A DNA stretch of 64,000 nucleotides from Hyphomicrobiales bacterium (lineage in GTDB: Bacteria; Pseudomonadota; Alphaproteobacteria; Rhizobiales; Devosiaceae): assembly GCA_004144345.1 (NCBI GenBank), contig SEEL01000001.1:1-64000 (forward strand). Reading direction: 5' to 3'. Below are positions 54,968 through 63,685 of the stretch, piece by piece (position 1 is the stretch's first letter; every line of letters begins with the position of its first letter). The notes below the pieces were generated by a model, which ran no database searches, was not told the origin of the DNA, and saw only the letters and a list, made by a program, of their open reading frames with translations. The position numbers and the translations under genes are program-made.

Positions 54968-56472
54968 CAGCGCTTCCTGATGCGCAGCGCGAGCCGCGGC
55001 TTGCCGGGGAGCTTCACGCCAAAGGCCGCGTCCGCCTTGCCGCCGCGCACGATGGCGCCATGGCGCGTCGGATGCGGCACATAGGCTTCGATCCGCTCGG
55101 CGGGCGTCACCGTCATGTTCCAGGTATTGATGAGGTCGACGTCGTAGTCGCCATCGTCGGTGGGCAGGCCCGTGGTCCACTGGTCGGGCTGATGCTCGCC
55201 GAAATAGATGTAGCGTACCTCGCCATCCTCGGCGCCCGAGATACGGCTCCATGGCCAGGCGGTCGTGCCGCCGAGCGGCGTCAGACCGTTCTTCACGTCC
55301 TCTTCGATGATCTCGCGCAAAAAGCCGATGCGTTTCCACGCCTCGCCATAGAGCTTGCCGCCCTTGGCCCACCAGATGATGTCGTCGGGGTGCGAAAAGG
55401 TCTCGCCATGGCCGGCATAGCCGCCGCGCAGCATCGTGGTCCAGAAGCGGTGCGTGAGTTCCTCGGCGGTGATGTTGCCCCAGCTGGCCCAGATGTTGCC
55501 CTCATATTCGGGCTCGTCATTGACCAGCGGCTTGCCATAGGCCTCGCGCCAGTCGGGGGTCTTCTTCACGTCCCAGTTCTGGATGCAGACATGGCTGACC
55601 AGCGGACGCGTGTGGTCATAGTTCTTGCGCACATCGCCATTGTGGATGGATCTGAGATGGCCCGCCGGGTCATTAGCTTCGAGAATATCGAAGAAGCGGT
55701 GCCATTGCTCCATCGGCTTGGTGTCGAGCAGGAAGTCGTACTCGTTGGCGAGACTCCACCAGACGTTGCTGTAGGCGCCGAGCCGCGCCGCGAGATAGGC
55801 GACATAGCGCTCGTCCTGCGCCGCCGACATGTTGCAATAGTCCCAGCGGTCATAGGGGTGGAAGATGATGATGTCGGCTTCGATCCCCATGTCGCGCAGC
55901 TTGCCGATTTGCGTCTCGAAGTGGCGGAAGGCGATCGGGTTGGGCCGGTCGAAATCGGCCTTGCCGTCGGCGTCGGGCTCGAACACCCAATGCAGCGGTT
56001 CGTTCTCGTTGAACGGATAGTCCTTCGGAAACACGCCCATGCGCATCTTGTTGAAGCGCGCCTCGCCGAGCGTGCGCAGCGTCTCTTCCTGGAGGTCGAG
56101 CGGCTGGTGCGTCCAGGCGTAGCAGGTGGTGCCGAAGGGGAAGTAGGGCGTGCCGTCGGCATAGGCGAAGTGGAACTGGTTATGCACCCGCACCGGGCCA
56201 TGCGCATCCGGCGCTGCGGCGGTAGCGGTGAAGCTGCCCGTCTGGCCGCTGAGCGCCGGCGCCGACGATTTCGTGGTGTAGCTCCAATCCCCTTCAGCAT
56301 CCGGCATGAAGCGGATGCGGTAAGTGCTACCGCCATCGTAGAAGCCGGGCACGCGCACCGAGCGGCCGCCCTGCACGAAGGTCGCTTCGAGCGTCACGTC
56401 GAGATAGGGGTTGCCGTCCGACGGCCCGCTGAGCTCGACTTCAAAGATGTCCCACAGGGCAATGCTGGCCAT
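54967..56472 (-). CDS. Apiosidase-like glycoside hydrolase (DUF5060/DUF4038), copy 2
   Basis: A 501-residue protein: an Ig-like DUF5060 domain at the N-terminus (about 1-95), a TIM-barrel DUF4038/apiosidase-like domain (about 100-410) and a small C-terminal beta domain of DUF5605 type. The barrel has WWSLANEYDF (candidate acid/base Glu near 243) and VNDEPEYEG (candidate nucleophile near 321), the pattern of clan GH-A. No signal peptide, so it acts in the cytoplasm. ATG 56472 overlaps the upstream paralog's stop (TGATG). Apiosidases of GH140 release apiose; the substrate here is inferred from that family. Confidence 0.8.
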   Translation of the reverse strand: MASIALWDIFEVELSGPSDGNPYLDVTLEATFVQGGRSVRVPGFYDGGSTYRIRFMPDAEGDWSYTTKSSAPALSGQTGSFTATAAAPDAHGPVRVHNQFHFAYADGTPYFPFGTTCYAWTHQPLDLQEETLRTLGEARFNKMRMGVFPKDYPFNENEPLHWVFEPDADGKADFDRPNPIAFRHFETQIGKLRDMGIEADIIIFHPYDRWDYCNMSAAQDERYVAYLAARLGAYSNVWWSLANEYDFLLDTKPMEQWHRFFDILEANDPAGHLRSIHNGDVRKNYDHTRPLVSHVCIQNWDVKKTPDWREAYGKPLVNDEPEYEGNIWASWGNITAEELTHRFWTTMLRGGYAGHGETFSHPDDIIWWAKGGKLYGEAWKRIGFLREIIEEDVKNGLTPLGGTTAWPWSRISGAEDGEVRYIYFGEHQPDQWTTGLPTDDGDYDVDLINTWNMTVTPAERIEAYVPHPTRHGAIVRGGKADAAFGVKLPGKPRLALRIRKR

Positions 56473-58058
56473 CACCGGTCTCCCTCGGCGCGGCGCAGCA
56501 GCACCGCCTGATATGGCTTGGCTGGAATGGCGAGCACGTCACCGCGAACGACGCCCTGCCCGACCGGTGTCTCGGTCATCTCCCAGGTGTCGATCAGCAT
56601 GGCGTCGTATTTTTCGTCCGGTGGCACGACCACCGCGAACTCACGGGCCTGGTTCTCGCCGAGATAGCTGAGATAGTATTTGTGCGGCTGGCCCGCCGTG
56701 GCCCACCAGGCCTGCACACGGGACCAGCTCTCCTCGCCTGCCGGCGGTACGAAGAGCTGCTGCACCACGACATTGTCGTGCCCTCCCACCATTGCGAGCC
56801 GATAGGCGCCGGTCGACTTCACTGGATCGAGACCCTCATCCGGCCCCTCCTCCATGATGCGGCGGAGGAACGCGATGCGCGCGACGCTCTCGCCCGTCAG
56901 TTTGCCGCCCTTGGCCCACCACAGCGTCTCGCTGTCATTGTAGTAGGTCTCGCCATGCGTGACGTAGCCGCCATTGACGGTGCCGTCCCAGAAGCGACGC
57001 ACCATCTTCTGCGCCGTGATGTTGCCCCACAGTTCGCCGATGTCGCCCTCGTAGCAGCACTCGTCGATCGACACGGGCTTGCCGAACTTCTCCCGCCACA
57101 GCGCCGAGTTCGAAGCCGCCGAGCGCTGGATGCTCGCATGGCTGATGCGGGGGTCGGTGTGGTCGTAGAATTTGAAGCAGTTGTGGACGCTGAGCAGATG
57201 ACCGTACGGGTCGTTGTTGGCGACGATGCCGATGAAGCGGTCCCAGTCGGCGAGCGACTTCTGCGGCATCAGATCGTATTCGTTCGCCATCGACCACCAG
57301 ACGTTCGGCAACGCCGACAGCCGCGCCGTCAGATAGCGGAGATACGCATCGTCCTGCGCCGGCGTCAGCTTGGAGAACCCCCAGCGGTCATAGGGGTGGA
57401 AGATGATGAGGTCGGCTTCGACGCCGATCGCCGCCAGCTGGTTGATGCGCTTTTCCAGATGACGGAAATAGTCGGGGTTGAAGCGCGAGAAATCGAACTG
57501 CCAGCCGTGATCGGTGACGCCAAAGCGCCCGTCCCATTTCGACTTGCCCTTCGCCAGCAGCTCGTACGGGTAACGGTCGGGCTCGTTCTCATTGTAGCGG
57601 TAGTGCTTGGGGAACACGCACATGCGGATCTTGGTGAAGGGCGCCTTGGCGAGCGTTGCCAGCGTCTCCTCCTCCAGCGCATCGCCCTGCAAATTCCACA
57701 CATAGGCGGTGGTGCCGATATTGATATAGCGGGTGCCGTCGGCGTAGCGGAAATGGTGGCGGCGATCGACGCGCACCGGGCCGTGATGGCCGGGCTCGGC
57801 CGCGCCGACATCCAGCGTGCCGCTCTGCTTGTCGAGCGCCGGCGCATTCGAGCGCGTGCTCCAGCTCCACGGCCCCGTCGTATCGGGCAGGAAGCGCACG
57901 AGATAACGGCCCTCGCCATCGTAGAAACCGGTGACCGCCACCTGCCGCTCGCCCTGCGCGAAGACGGCGCTCAGCGTCACATCGGCGAAGGGGTTGCCGC
58001 CGGCCGGACCCGCAAAGCTCAGTTCATAGGTGGCCCACAGCGAGGCAGTGCTGGTCAT
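56472..58058 (-). CDS. Apiosidase-like glycoside hydrolase (DUF5060/DUF4038), copy 1
   Basis: A 528-residue paralog of the following gene with the same order: DUF5060 (SLWATYELSFAGPAGGNPF), apiosidase-like TIM barrel with WWSMANEYDLM (acid/base Glu near 259) and VSIDECCYEGD (nucleophile near 333), and a C-terminal beta domain. It differs by extra segments (about 165-195). No signal peptide. ATG 58058 is chosen by alignment to the paralog. Tandem paralogs in one operon suggest two linkages of one imported oligomer. Confidence 0.8.
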   Translation of the reverse strand: MTSTASLWATYELSFAGPAGGNPFADVTLSAVFAQGERQVAVTGFYDGEGRYLVRFLPDTTGPWSWSTRSNAPALDKQSGTLDVGAAEPGHHGPVRVDRRHHFRYADGTRYINIGTTAYVWNLQGDALEEETLATLAKAPFTKIRMCVFPKHYRYNENEPDRYPYELLAKGKSKWDGRFGVTDHGWQFDFSRFNPDYFRHLEKRINQLAAIGVEADLIIFHPYDRWGFSKLTPAQDDAYLRYLTARLSALPNVWWSMANEYDLMPQKSLADWDRFIGIVANNDPYGHLLSVHNCFKFYDHTDPRISHASIQRSAASNSALWREKFGKPVSIDECCYEGDIGELWGNITAQKMVRRFWDGTVNGGYVTHGETYYNDSETLWWAKGGKLTGESVARIAFLRRIMEEGPDEGLDPVKSTGAYRLAMVGGHDNVVVQQLFVPPAGEESWSRVQAWWATAGQPHKYYLSYLGENQAREFAVVVPPDEKYDAMLIDTWEMTETPVGQGVVRGDVLAIPAKPYQAVLLRRAEGDR

Positions 58059-58081
58059 CTTGTCTCTCGTGTTCGGATGGA

Positions 58082-58903
58082 TCAGGCGGCGGCTTTGGGC
58101 GTCCGCCATTTCTTGGTGGTGGTGGGGATCGAGTCGAGCAGCAGCCGCGTATAGGCGTGCTGCGGATTGCCCATCACTTGGCGGGCGGCGCCAAACTCGA
58201 CCACCTGTCCCTTGTTCATCACCACGATGTAGTCGGAGATGTAATAGGCGGTGGCGAGGTCGTGCGTGATGTAGAGGAAGCTCCGCCCCGCTTCGTCGCG
58301 CAGCTTCCTGAACAGATTGATGATGATCATGCGCCGCGACGCATCGATCATCGACACCGGCTCGTCGGCGACGATGAGTTTGGGCTGCGGGATCAGCGCG
58401 CGCGCCACCGAGATGCGCTGCAATTCGCCGCCCGAGAACTGGTTGGTGTACTTGCCGCGGACCTCGGCATAGTCGAGGCCGACGCTCTTCAGCGCCCCGG
58501 CCACCGCGCCCTCGGCCTCGGCGCCGCTCATGCCGGCAACGCGGATGGCGGTCTCCTGGAGATAGGCATCCACCGGCCGATAGCGGCTGAAGGCTTCGAA
58601 CGGGTTCTGGAAGATCGGCTGCACGAGCCCGAGGAAATCGTGCCGGGAGAGCGTCGTGCCCCGGCCGGTCACCACCTGGTCGTAGACGGTGGCTTGCCCC
58701 GAGGTCGGCGTCTCGAGCCGCAGCAGGGTCTTGGCCAACGTCGTCTTGCCGCTGCCGGATTCCCCGACCACGGCGATCACCACCGGCCTGTCGCTCTCGA
58801 CCGTGATGTTGACGTCGTTGAGCGCCTTGATTTGCCGCGAGCGCACGAAGCCGCCCTGCCGGTAGACCTTGTTCAGCCCGTCCGTCTTGAGGATCACGCT
58901 CAT
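58082..58903 (-). CDS. Oligopeptide-type ABC transporter ATPase 2 (OppF-like)
   Basis: A 273-residue ATPase: Walker A GESGSGKTT (about 47-55), FQNPFEAF Q-loop, signature FSGGELQRISVARA, Walker B LIVADEPVSMIDA and H-loop YITHDLA. ATG 58903 overlaps the ATPase 1 stop as ATGA. It pairs with OppD-like ATPase 1 and the two permeases. Confidence 0.92.
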   Translation of the reverse strand: MSVILKTDGLNKVYRQGGFVRSRQIKALNDVNITVESDRPVVIAVVGESGSGKTTLAKTLLRLETPTSGQATVYDQVVTGRGTTLSRHDFLGLVQPIFQNPFEAFSRYRPVDAYLQETAIRVAGMSGAEAEGAVAGALKSVGLDYAEVRGKYTNQFSGGELQRISVARALIPQPKLIVADEPVSMIDASRRMIIINLFRKLRDEAGRSFLYITHDLATAYYISDYIVVMNKGQVVEFGAARQVMGNPQHAYTRLLLDSIPTTTKKWRTPKAAA

Positions 58904-59808
58904 GCCGCTACCCCCGCCAGGCTCGGGCGCGCCACGTAATGGCCGGGCTTGATTTCGATCAGCTCGGGCTCGACGCGGAAGGCGCGGTCGCCGCCGGCGC
59001 CGGCCGCGCTCGCGAGGACCCCGCGCATGGAATCGTCGCCAATGGTGGGCAGCGAGTCGATCAGCATCTTGGTATAGGCATGCTGCGGATCGGCAAACAC
59101 GCTCTCGGTGTCGCCATACTCCACCACGCGCCCCGCATACATGATCAGCATCTTGTCGGTGACCTGATAGTGGACGCCCATGTCGTGCGAGACGACGAGG
59201 ATGGTGTTGCCCATGCGCTCCTGCACATCCATCAGGAGCATCAGGATTTCCTTCTGCACGACGACGTCGAGCGCCGTGGTCGGCTCGTCGGCGATGATCA
59301 GCGCCGGCTCGAAGAACGTCGCGAGCGCGATCATCACGCGCTGCCGCATGCCGCCCGACAACTGGTGCGGATATGAGTCCATCGCCTCGGGCGGCAGGCC
59401 GAGCTTGCCGATATAGGCGCGCGCCCGTTCGAGCACGCGCTTCTTGTTGCCATCGGTGCCGGGGAAATCGATGAACTGGTCGCGGACGCGGATCACCGGG
59501 TTCAGCGAGTTCATCGAACTCTGCGGAATGTAGGAGATCGACCTGAACCATTCGCGGCGGATGGTGTCGGTGGTCACGGGCCTGCCGTCGGCGCCCTTCA
59601 TGCCATAGTCGATGCTGCCGCCCAGCAGCGCCATGGGCGAGCGGATGTCGCCATAGATGGCCTTCATCAGCGTGGACTTGCCGCAGCCGGATTCGCCGGC
59701 GACGCCGACGATGCAGCCATCCGGAATGGTCAGCGTCACGCCGTCCACGGCGCGGATCACGCGGCTACCGATACGATAGCCGATCTGGAGGTCGTTGAGC
59801 CGGATCAT
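58900..59808 (-). CDS. Oligopeptide-type ABC transporter ATPase 1 (OppD-like)
   Basis: A 302-residue ATPase: Walker A GESGCGKST, PQSSMNSLNPV (Q-loop and characteristic SLNP), signature LSGGMRQRVMIA, Walker B LIIADEPTTALD and H-loop VVSHDMG. The C-terminal extension is of OppD type, but the iron-sulfur cysteines of some OppD proteins are absent. ATG 59808 overlaps the permease stop. Confidence 0.92.
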   Translation of the reverse strand: MIRLNDLQIGYRIGSRVIRAVDGVTLTIPDGCIVGVAGESGCGKSTLMKAIYGDIRSPMALLGGSIDYGMKGADGRPVTTDTIRREWFRSISYIPQSSMNSLNPVIRVRDQFIDFPGTDGNKKRVLERARAYIGKLGLPPEAMDSYPHQLSGGMRQRVMIALATFFEPALIIADEPTTALDVVVQKEILMLLMDVQERMGNTILVVSHDMGVHYQVTDKMLIMYAGRVVEYGDTESVFADPQHAYTKMLIDSLPTIGDDSMRGVLASAAGAGGDRAFRVEPELIEIKPGHYVARPSLAGVAA

Positions 59809-60704
59809 AGGACACCGCGCTTGTTGGCGAAGGCGGCATTGAAGCCGGTAGAGGAGAGGAACAGGCCGAGGAACAGCGTGACGGTGGCGATGATCGGCGC
59901 CACGATCCACACGTAATTGCCGTTGAACAGCGCGTTGTAGTTGAGGGCCCAGAAGATGATCGAGCCGAGCGTGGGCACTTCCACCTTGGAGAGGCCGATC
60001 ACCGCCAGCGTCGCCTCGGTGTTGATGGCGAACAGCACGGTGTTGATGAACGCGACGAGGATATAGGCGGTCACGTAAGGGAATATCTCGCGCCGCAGGA
60101 TGTCGAACGTGCTGGCGCCCGAAAACCGCGCCATGTTGATGAACTCGCGCTCCCGCAGCGTCAGCGCCATGGAACGGATGGTTCGGGCCCCGAACGCCCA
60201 GCCGAAGAAGGTGATGATCACGCCGACCATCAGGAAGGAATTGTTGCCCCGGATGATGCCGCCCAGGATGATGAGAATGGGCAGCAGCGGGATCGTGATG
60301 AACGTGTCGACAACCAGCATGACCACCCGCTCGTAGTTGCCGCCGACATAGCCGGCGCTGAGACCGATCGCCGTGGCGATGATGGTCACGCCGACGCCTA
60401 CCAGTATGCCGAGCATCAGCGAGTTGCGAATGGCGAAGACGAGGAACCAGAAGATGTCCTGCCCCAGCGCGTTGGTGCCGAGCAGATGCTCCCACGACGG
60501 CGGCATGTTCTTGAGATAGGTGGCCTGGATCGACGGATCGATGGGGCAGAAGATTGGCAACACGAAGCTGCCGATACCCATCACGGCGATGATCAGCAGA
60601 CCGAGGGCAAGCCGCGGATTCAGCAGCCAGCCGAGGCCCGAATGCCAGCCTTCCGCCTCGTCTGGCTTGGTGGGGACACTGTCCGTGGCGATGGTAGAGC
60701 TCAT
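59805..60704 (-). CDS. Oligopeptide-type ABC transporter permease 2 (DppC-like)
   Basis: A 299-residue permease with an N-terminal hydrophobic segment, DPSIQAT and HLLGTNALGQDIF (the conserved DppC LGTD-x-GRD site), six transmembrane helices and the cytoplasmic EAA-type loop REREFINMARFSGASTFDILRREIFP. Its ATG overlaps the stop of permease 1 as ATGA. Confidence 0.93.
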   Translation of the reverse strand: MSSTIATDSVPTKPDEAEGWHSGLGWLLNPRLALGLLIIAVMGIGSFVLPIFCPIDPSIQATYLKNMPPSWEHLLGTNALGQDIFWFLVFAIRNSLMLGILVGVGVTIIATAIGLSAGYVGGNYERVVMLVVDTFITIPLLPILIILGGIIRGNNSFLMVGVIITFFGWAFGARTIRSMALTLREREFINMARFSGASTFDILRREIFPYVTAYILVAFINTVLFAINTEATLAVIGLSKVEVPTLGSIIFWALNYNALFNGNYVWIVAPIIATVTLFLGLFLSSTGFNAAFANKRGVL

Positions 60705-61702
60705 CTGTGGCGGATCCGGGGATCGAGAAGGGGATAGATCAGGTCGATCACGAGGCCTGCCGTCGCGACGGCGATGATCGAGATGGTGATGGCGCCATAG
60801 AGAACGTTGTAGTCGGCGCTGCTGGCGGCGGTCCTGAGGATGAGGCCAATGCCAGGATAGGAGAACAGCATTTCAGTGAGCAGCGCACCGCTGAAGACCG
60901 TGCCCAGCGACAGGGCCAGCGCCGTCACCTGCGGCAGCATGGCGTTGCGGAAGACGTAGCCGGTCATGCGCGTCCAGTTAGTCGCGCCCTTGAGGCGGGA
61001 ATAGGTCACGTAGGGCTCTTCAGTGGTCGCCACCGCCAGTGCCTTCATGGACAGGATGTTCCAACCGAAGCCGGCAAGGATCAGCGTGATGGCCGGCAGC
61101 AGGGAATTGTAGATGATCATGCCGGCCTTCTGCAGCGTCATCTGTCCCACCGGGAAGGACGGCGCCAGCGGGAAGATCGGGATCAGATAGCTCAGCACCA
61201 GGATCACCGTCACCGCGAGGATGTAGTACGGGATCGGGTAGAGCATGATGCCCACCACTTCGAGGATGCTGGCGGCGCGCTTGGTGTGGAAGTAGCCCGC
61301 GACGAGGCCCACGACATTGCCCAGGAACCAGGCGATCAGCGTCGACACCATCAACAGCCCGATCGTGTAGGGCAGCGCCGTGAAGACGATCTGCGAAACC
61401 GGCTGCGGGTAGTAGGTGAAGGACGGGCCGAAGTCGAACTGGAAGATGACCCGCTTGAGGAAGGACAGGTACTGCGTCAGCACATCGCCCTTGAGGCCGT
61501 AAAGCTCCTCAAGATTGGCGCGCAGCAGGGCAATGTCATTGCCACTGAGGGCGCCATTGGCACGGGCCTGGATCTGGCCGATGTAGCCGTCGATCGGATT
61601 GGTCGGCAGGAGCCGGGGGATCAGGAAGGTAATCGTCAGGCCGACAAACAGCACGGCGAAATACTGGCCCAGACGCTTTGCCACGTATTGCAGCACACCC
61701 AT
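60701..61702 (-). CDS. Oligopeptide-type ABC transporter permease 1 (DppB-like)
   Basis: A 333-residue permease: MGVLQYVAKRLGQYFAVLFV then GLTITFLIPRLLPTNP is the DppB-type start; the EAA-type loop is EPYVTYSRLKGATNWTRMTGYVFRNAMLP and the C-terminus LIYPLLDPRIRHR. ATG 61702 is preferred over a start 11 codons upstream that would lie in the stem-loop spacer. GAGG precedes it. Confidence 0.92.
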   Translation of the reverse strand: MGVLQYVAKRLGQYFAVLFVGLTITFLIPRLLPTNPIDGYIGQIQARANGALSGNDIALLRANLEELYGLKGDVLTQYLSFLKRVIFQFDFGPSFTYYPQPVSQIVFTALPYTIGLLMVSTLIAWFLGNVVGLVAGYFHTKRAASILEVVGIMLYPIPYYILAVTVILVLSYLIPIFPLAPSFPVGQMTLQKAGMIIYNSLLPAITLILAGFGWNILSMKALAVATTEEPYVTYSRLKGATNWTRMTGYVFRNAMLPQVTALALSLGTVFSGALLTEMLFSYPGIGLILRTAASSADYNVLYGAITISIIAVATAGLVIDLIYPLLDPRIRHR

Positions 61703-61731
61703 GGAGATAATCCTCGGACTCGACAATAGGG

Positions 61732-61765
61732 GCATCCGGGGCGGCGGAGGAGCCGCCCCGGATGC
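61732..61765 (-). terminator. Intercistronic stem-loop after the oligopeptide-type binding protein gene
   Basis: A perfect 14-bp stem (61732-61745 with 61752-61765, arms GCATCCGGGGCGGC and GCCGCCCCGGATGC) with a six-base loop, 10 bp after the binding-protein stop. No long U-tract, so partial termination or 3'-end protection is likely. It parallels the structure at 47685-47709. Confidence 0.8.
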
Positions 61766-61774
61766 ACATCCTTC

Positions 61775-63685
61775 TTACTGCTTGCCAGTAGGCTGGATGT
61801 TGACGATCGTCTTCTTGAACGACGACCACCAGGAGTAAGGCGCGGCGTAGAAATTGTCGGCCTTGGAGTAGTTCGTCCAGTAGGTGTTGTTGGTCGGGAT
61901 CGTCGTCGGGATGTTCATCAGATTGATGACCTGCATGCCTTCAACGAGCTTGGTCGCGATCTCGCGGCCATTGGCCATGAAGGGATCAGACCCGATCTCG
62001 AGCGACCGGCTCTTCTCGACGAGGTCGAAGATCGCCGGATCGGTCACGCGCAGATAGTTGCCGTTGAGCGGCTCGGTCGAGTCGAACGGCTTCACATTGT
62101 CCGGGTTGAGCGCCGACCAGGTGTTGGTCCAGTTCGCGTTGTAGACGCAAGTCGTCGCCCAGTTGACCTGCAGCTCGTTGCGGCCGTTGGTTTGCTGGAC
62201 GGTGTTCCATTCGCCGCCGTCGACCTGACGGGCGGTGACATTGAACCCGGCCTTGCGCCAGCTGTCGGCGATCGAGAAGCCGATACGCTGCAGCACCTTG
62301 TTCCAGTCAGCCGGAATGGTGAGTTCGATCGGCCAGGGCGAACCGTCCGCCTTGGTGTAGAACCCGTCCGCGCCCTTCTTGATGCCCACGGAAGCGAGCA
62401 GCTTTTCGGACTGGGCGAGATCGTACTTCCACCACCCAGCGCCGAAGCCCGCCTTGATGGCGTCGCCGCTCGGCAGCTGGTCGGCAGGCACGCCCTGCGT
62501 CTTCAGCTTTTCGATCAGCTCAGGCCCGAAGTTCGGGTTGAACGGCTTGTAGCCGTCGGCCAGGGTCAGGTTGTTCAGGAAGTCGTTCAGCGGATCGTAG
62601 AACATCGGTCCGGTGATCGGCGTGTCGGCAAGCGGCAGGGCGCCCGGCTTGAACTGGCCGCTGACGGAGGTGATGCCCACCGTCTGCAGGTCGAGCGCGA
62701 GCGCGAGGGCCCAACGCACTTCCGGCTGGTCGAACGGCGCCTTCTGCTGGTTGATGTAGACGCCCCACGAGCAGGCGTCGTTCATGTCGTGATAGGGCAG
62801 CGTCTTCGAGAAGGTCTCGATGGCCGGATTGCGCGCCTGAGCGGCGGCAATGGAGTCCGGGCTCATGAAGGTGTCGATGTCGTACTGGTTCTGGACGAAG
62901 GCCAGCGTACGGGTCTCTTCAGCGCCGAAATCCTTGTAGAGGACGTATTTCGGCTTCGGCTCACCCAGATTGCCCCAGGCGGAGCGCTGCCAGTCTTCGC
63001 GCTTCTCCCACAACTGCCAGAAGCCGTTGGGATCGAATTCCTTGATCTTGTACGGCCCAAGCGTGACGGCGGGAGCGTTCTTGAAGGTGACGACGTCGGC
63101 GCCAAGCGGCTCGAAGATGTGCTTGGGGACGATGATGAACAGCGAGCCCCAGGTGTAGACGCCCATCACGGTATTGAAGTCGTAAGCCGGCTGCTGGGTC
63201 TCGACCTCGAAGGTGTAGTCGTCGATCTTGGTCCAACTGGCTTCCTTGATGTAGCCGTTGGCGCGGAAGACGAAGGTCAGCTTGTCCTTGTACTTGAAGG
63301 ACGTATCGAGGGTGTAGAGGATGTCGTCGACGGTGAACTCGACGCCGTCGCTCCAATAGACGCCGGGACGGATCTTGATACGGAACTTCGTGTACTCGTC
63401 GTTGAGCACTTCGGGCATGCCGTCGGCGAGTTCGGGGTAGGACACGCCTGTCGACGTGTCCATTTCCCACAGCCAGCCCCAGCCGAGTTCGCGAAGACCC
63501 CGCCACAGCGTGAACTGGTTCAGCGGGTTCTGCGCGTCGGGGTTGGATGCCTTGCCGTCGAACGTCTGGACGATGAGGGTTTCCGCGCGCGGCGTCCCTA
63601 CGTCGGTCATGGTCTGCGCATAGGCGGCGGTGCCCATCAGGGCCGCCAGCACGGGCGCCAAAAGATATCGGCCGAGCTTTGCCAT
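61775..63685 (-). CDS. Oligopeptide-type ABC transporter, substrate-binding protein (family 5)
   Basis: A 636-residue periplasmic binding protein with signal peptide (MAKLGRYLLAPVLAALMG then TAAYAQ) and family-5 features: FRIKIRPGVYWSDGVEFTVDDILYTL, DFNTVMGVYTWGSLFIIVPKHIF, LALALDLQTVG, and WTNTWSALNPDN. It is longer than most peptide-binding DppA/OppA proteins; family-5 proteins also bind oligosaccharides. First gene of the leftward operon with permeases, ATPases, two glycoside hydrolases and an esterase. AGGAGG-like sequence precedes the ATG. Confidence 0.93.
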   Translation of the reverse strand: MAKLGRYLLAPVLAALMGTAAYAQTMTDVGTPRAETLIVQTFDGKASNPDAQNPLNQFTLWRGLRELGWGWLWEMDTSTGVSYPELADGMPEVLNDEYTKFRIKIRPGVYWSDGVEFTVDDILYTLDTSFKYKDKLTFVFRANGYIKEASWTKIDDYTFEVETQQPAYDFNTVMGVYTWGSLFIIVPKHIFEPLGADVVTFKNAPAVTLGPYKIKEFDPNGFWQLWEKREDWQRSAWGNLGEPKPKYVLYKDFGAEETRTLAFVQNQYDIDTFMSPDSIAAAQARNPAIETFSKTLPYHDMNDACSWGVYINQQKAPFDQPEVRWALALALDLQTVGITSVSGQFKPGALPLADTPITGPMFYDPLNDFLNNLTLADGYKPFNPNFGPELIEKLKTQGVPADQLPSGDAIKAGFGAGWWKYDLAQSEKLLASVGIKKGADGFYTKADGSPWPIELTIPADWNKVLQRIGFSIADSWRKAGFNVTARQVDGGEWNTVQQTNGRNELQVNWATTCVYNANWTNTWSALNPDNVKPFDSTEPLNGNYLRVTDPAIFDLVEKSRSLEIGSDPFMANGREIATKLVEGMQVINLMNIPTTIPTNNTYWTNYSKADNFYAAPYSWWSSFKKTIVNIQPTGKQ

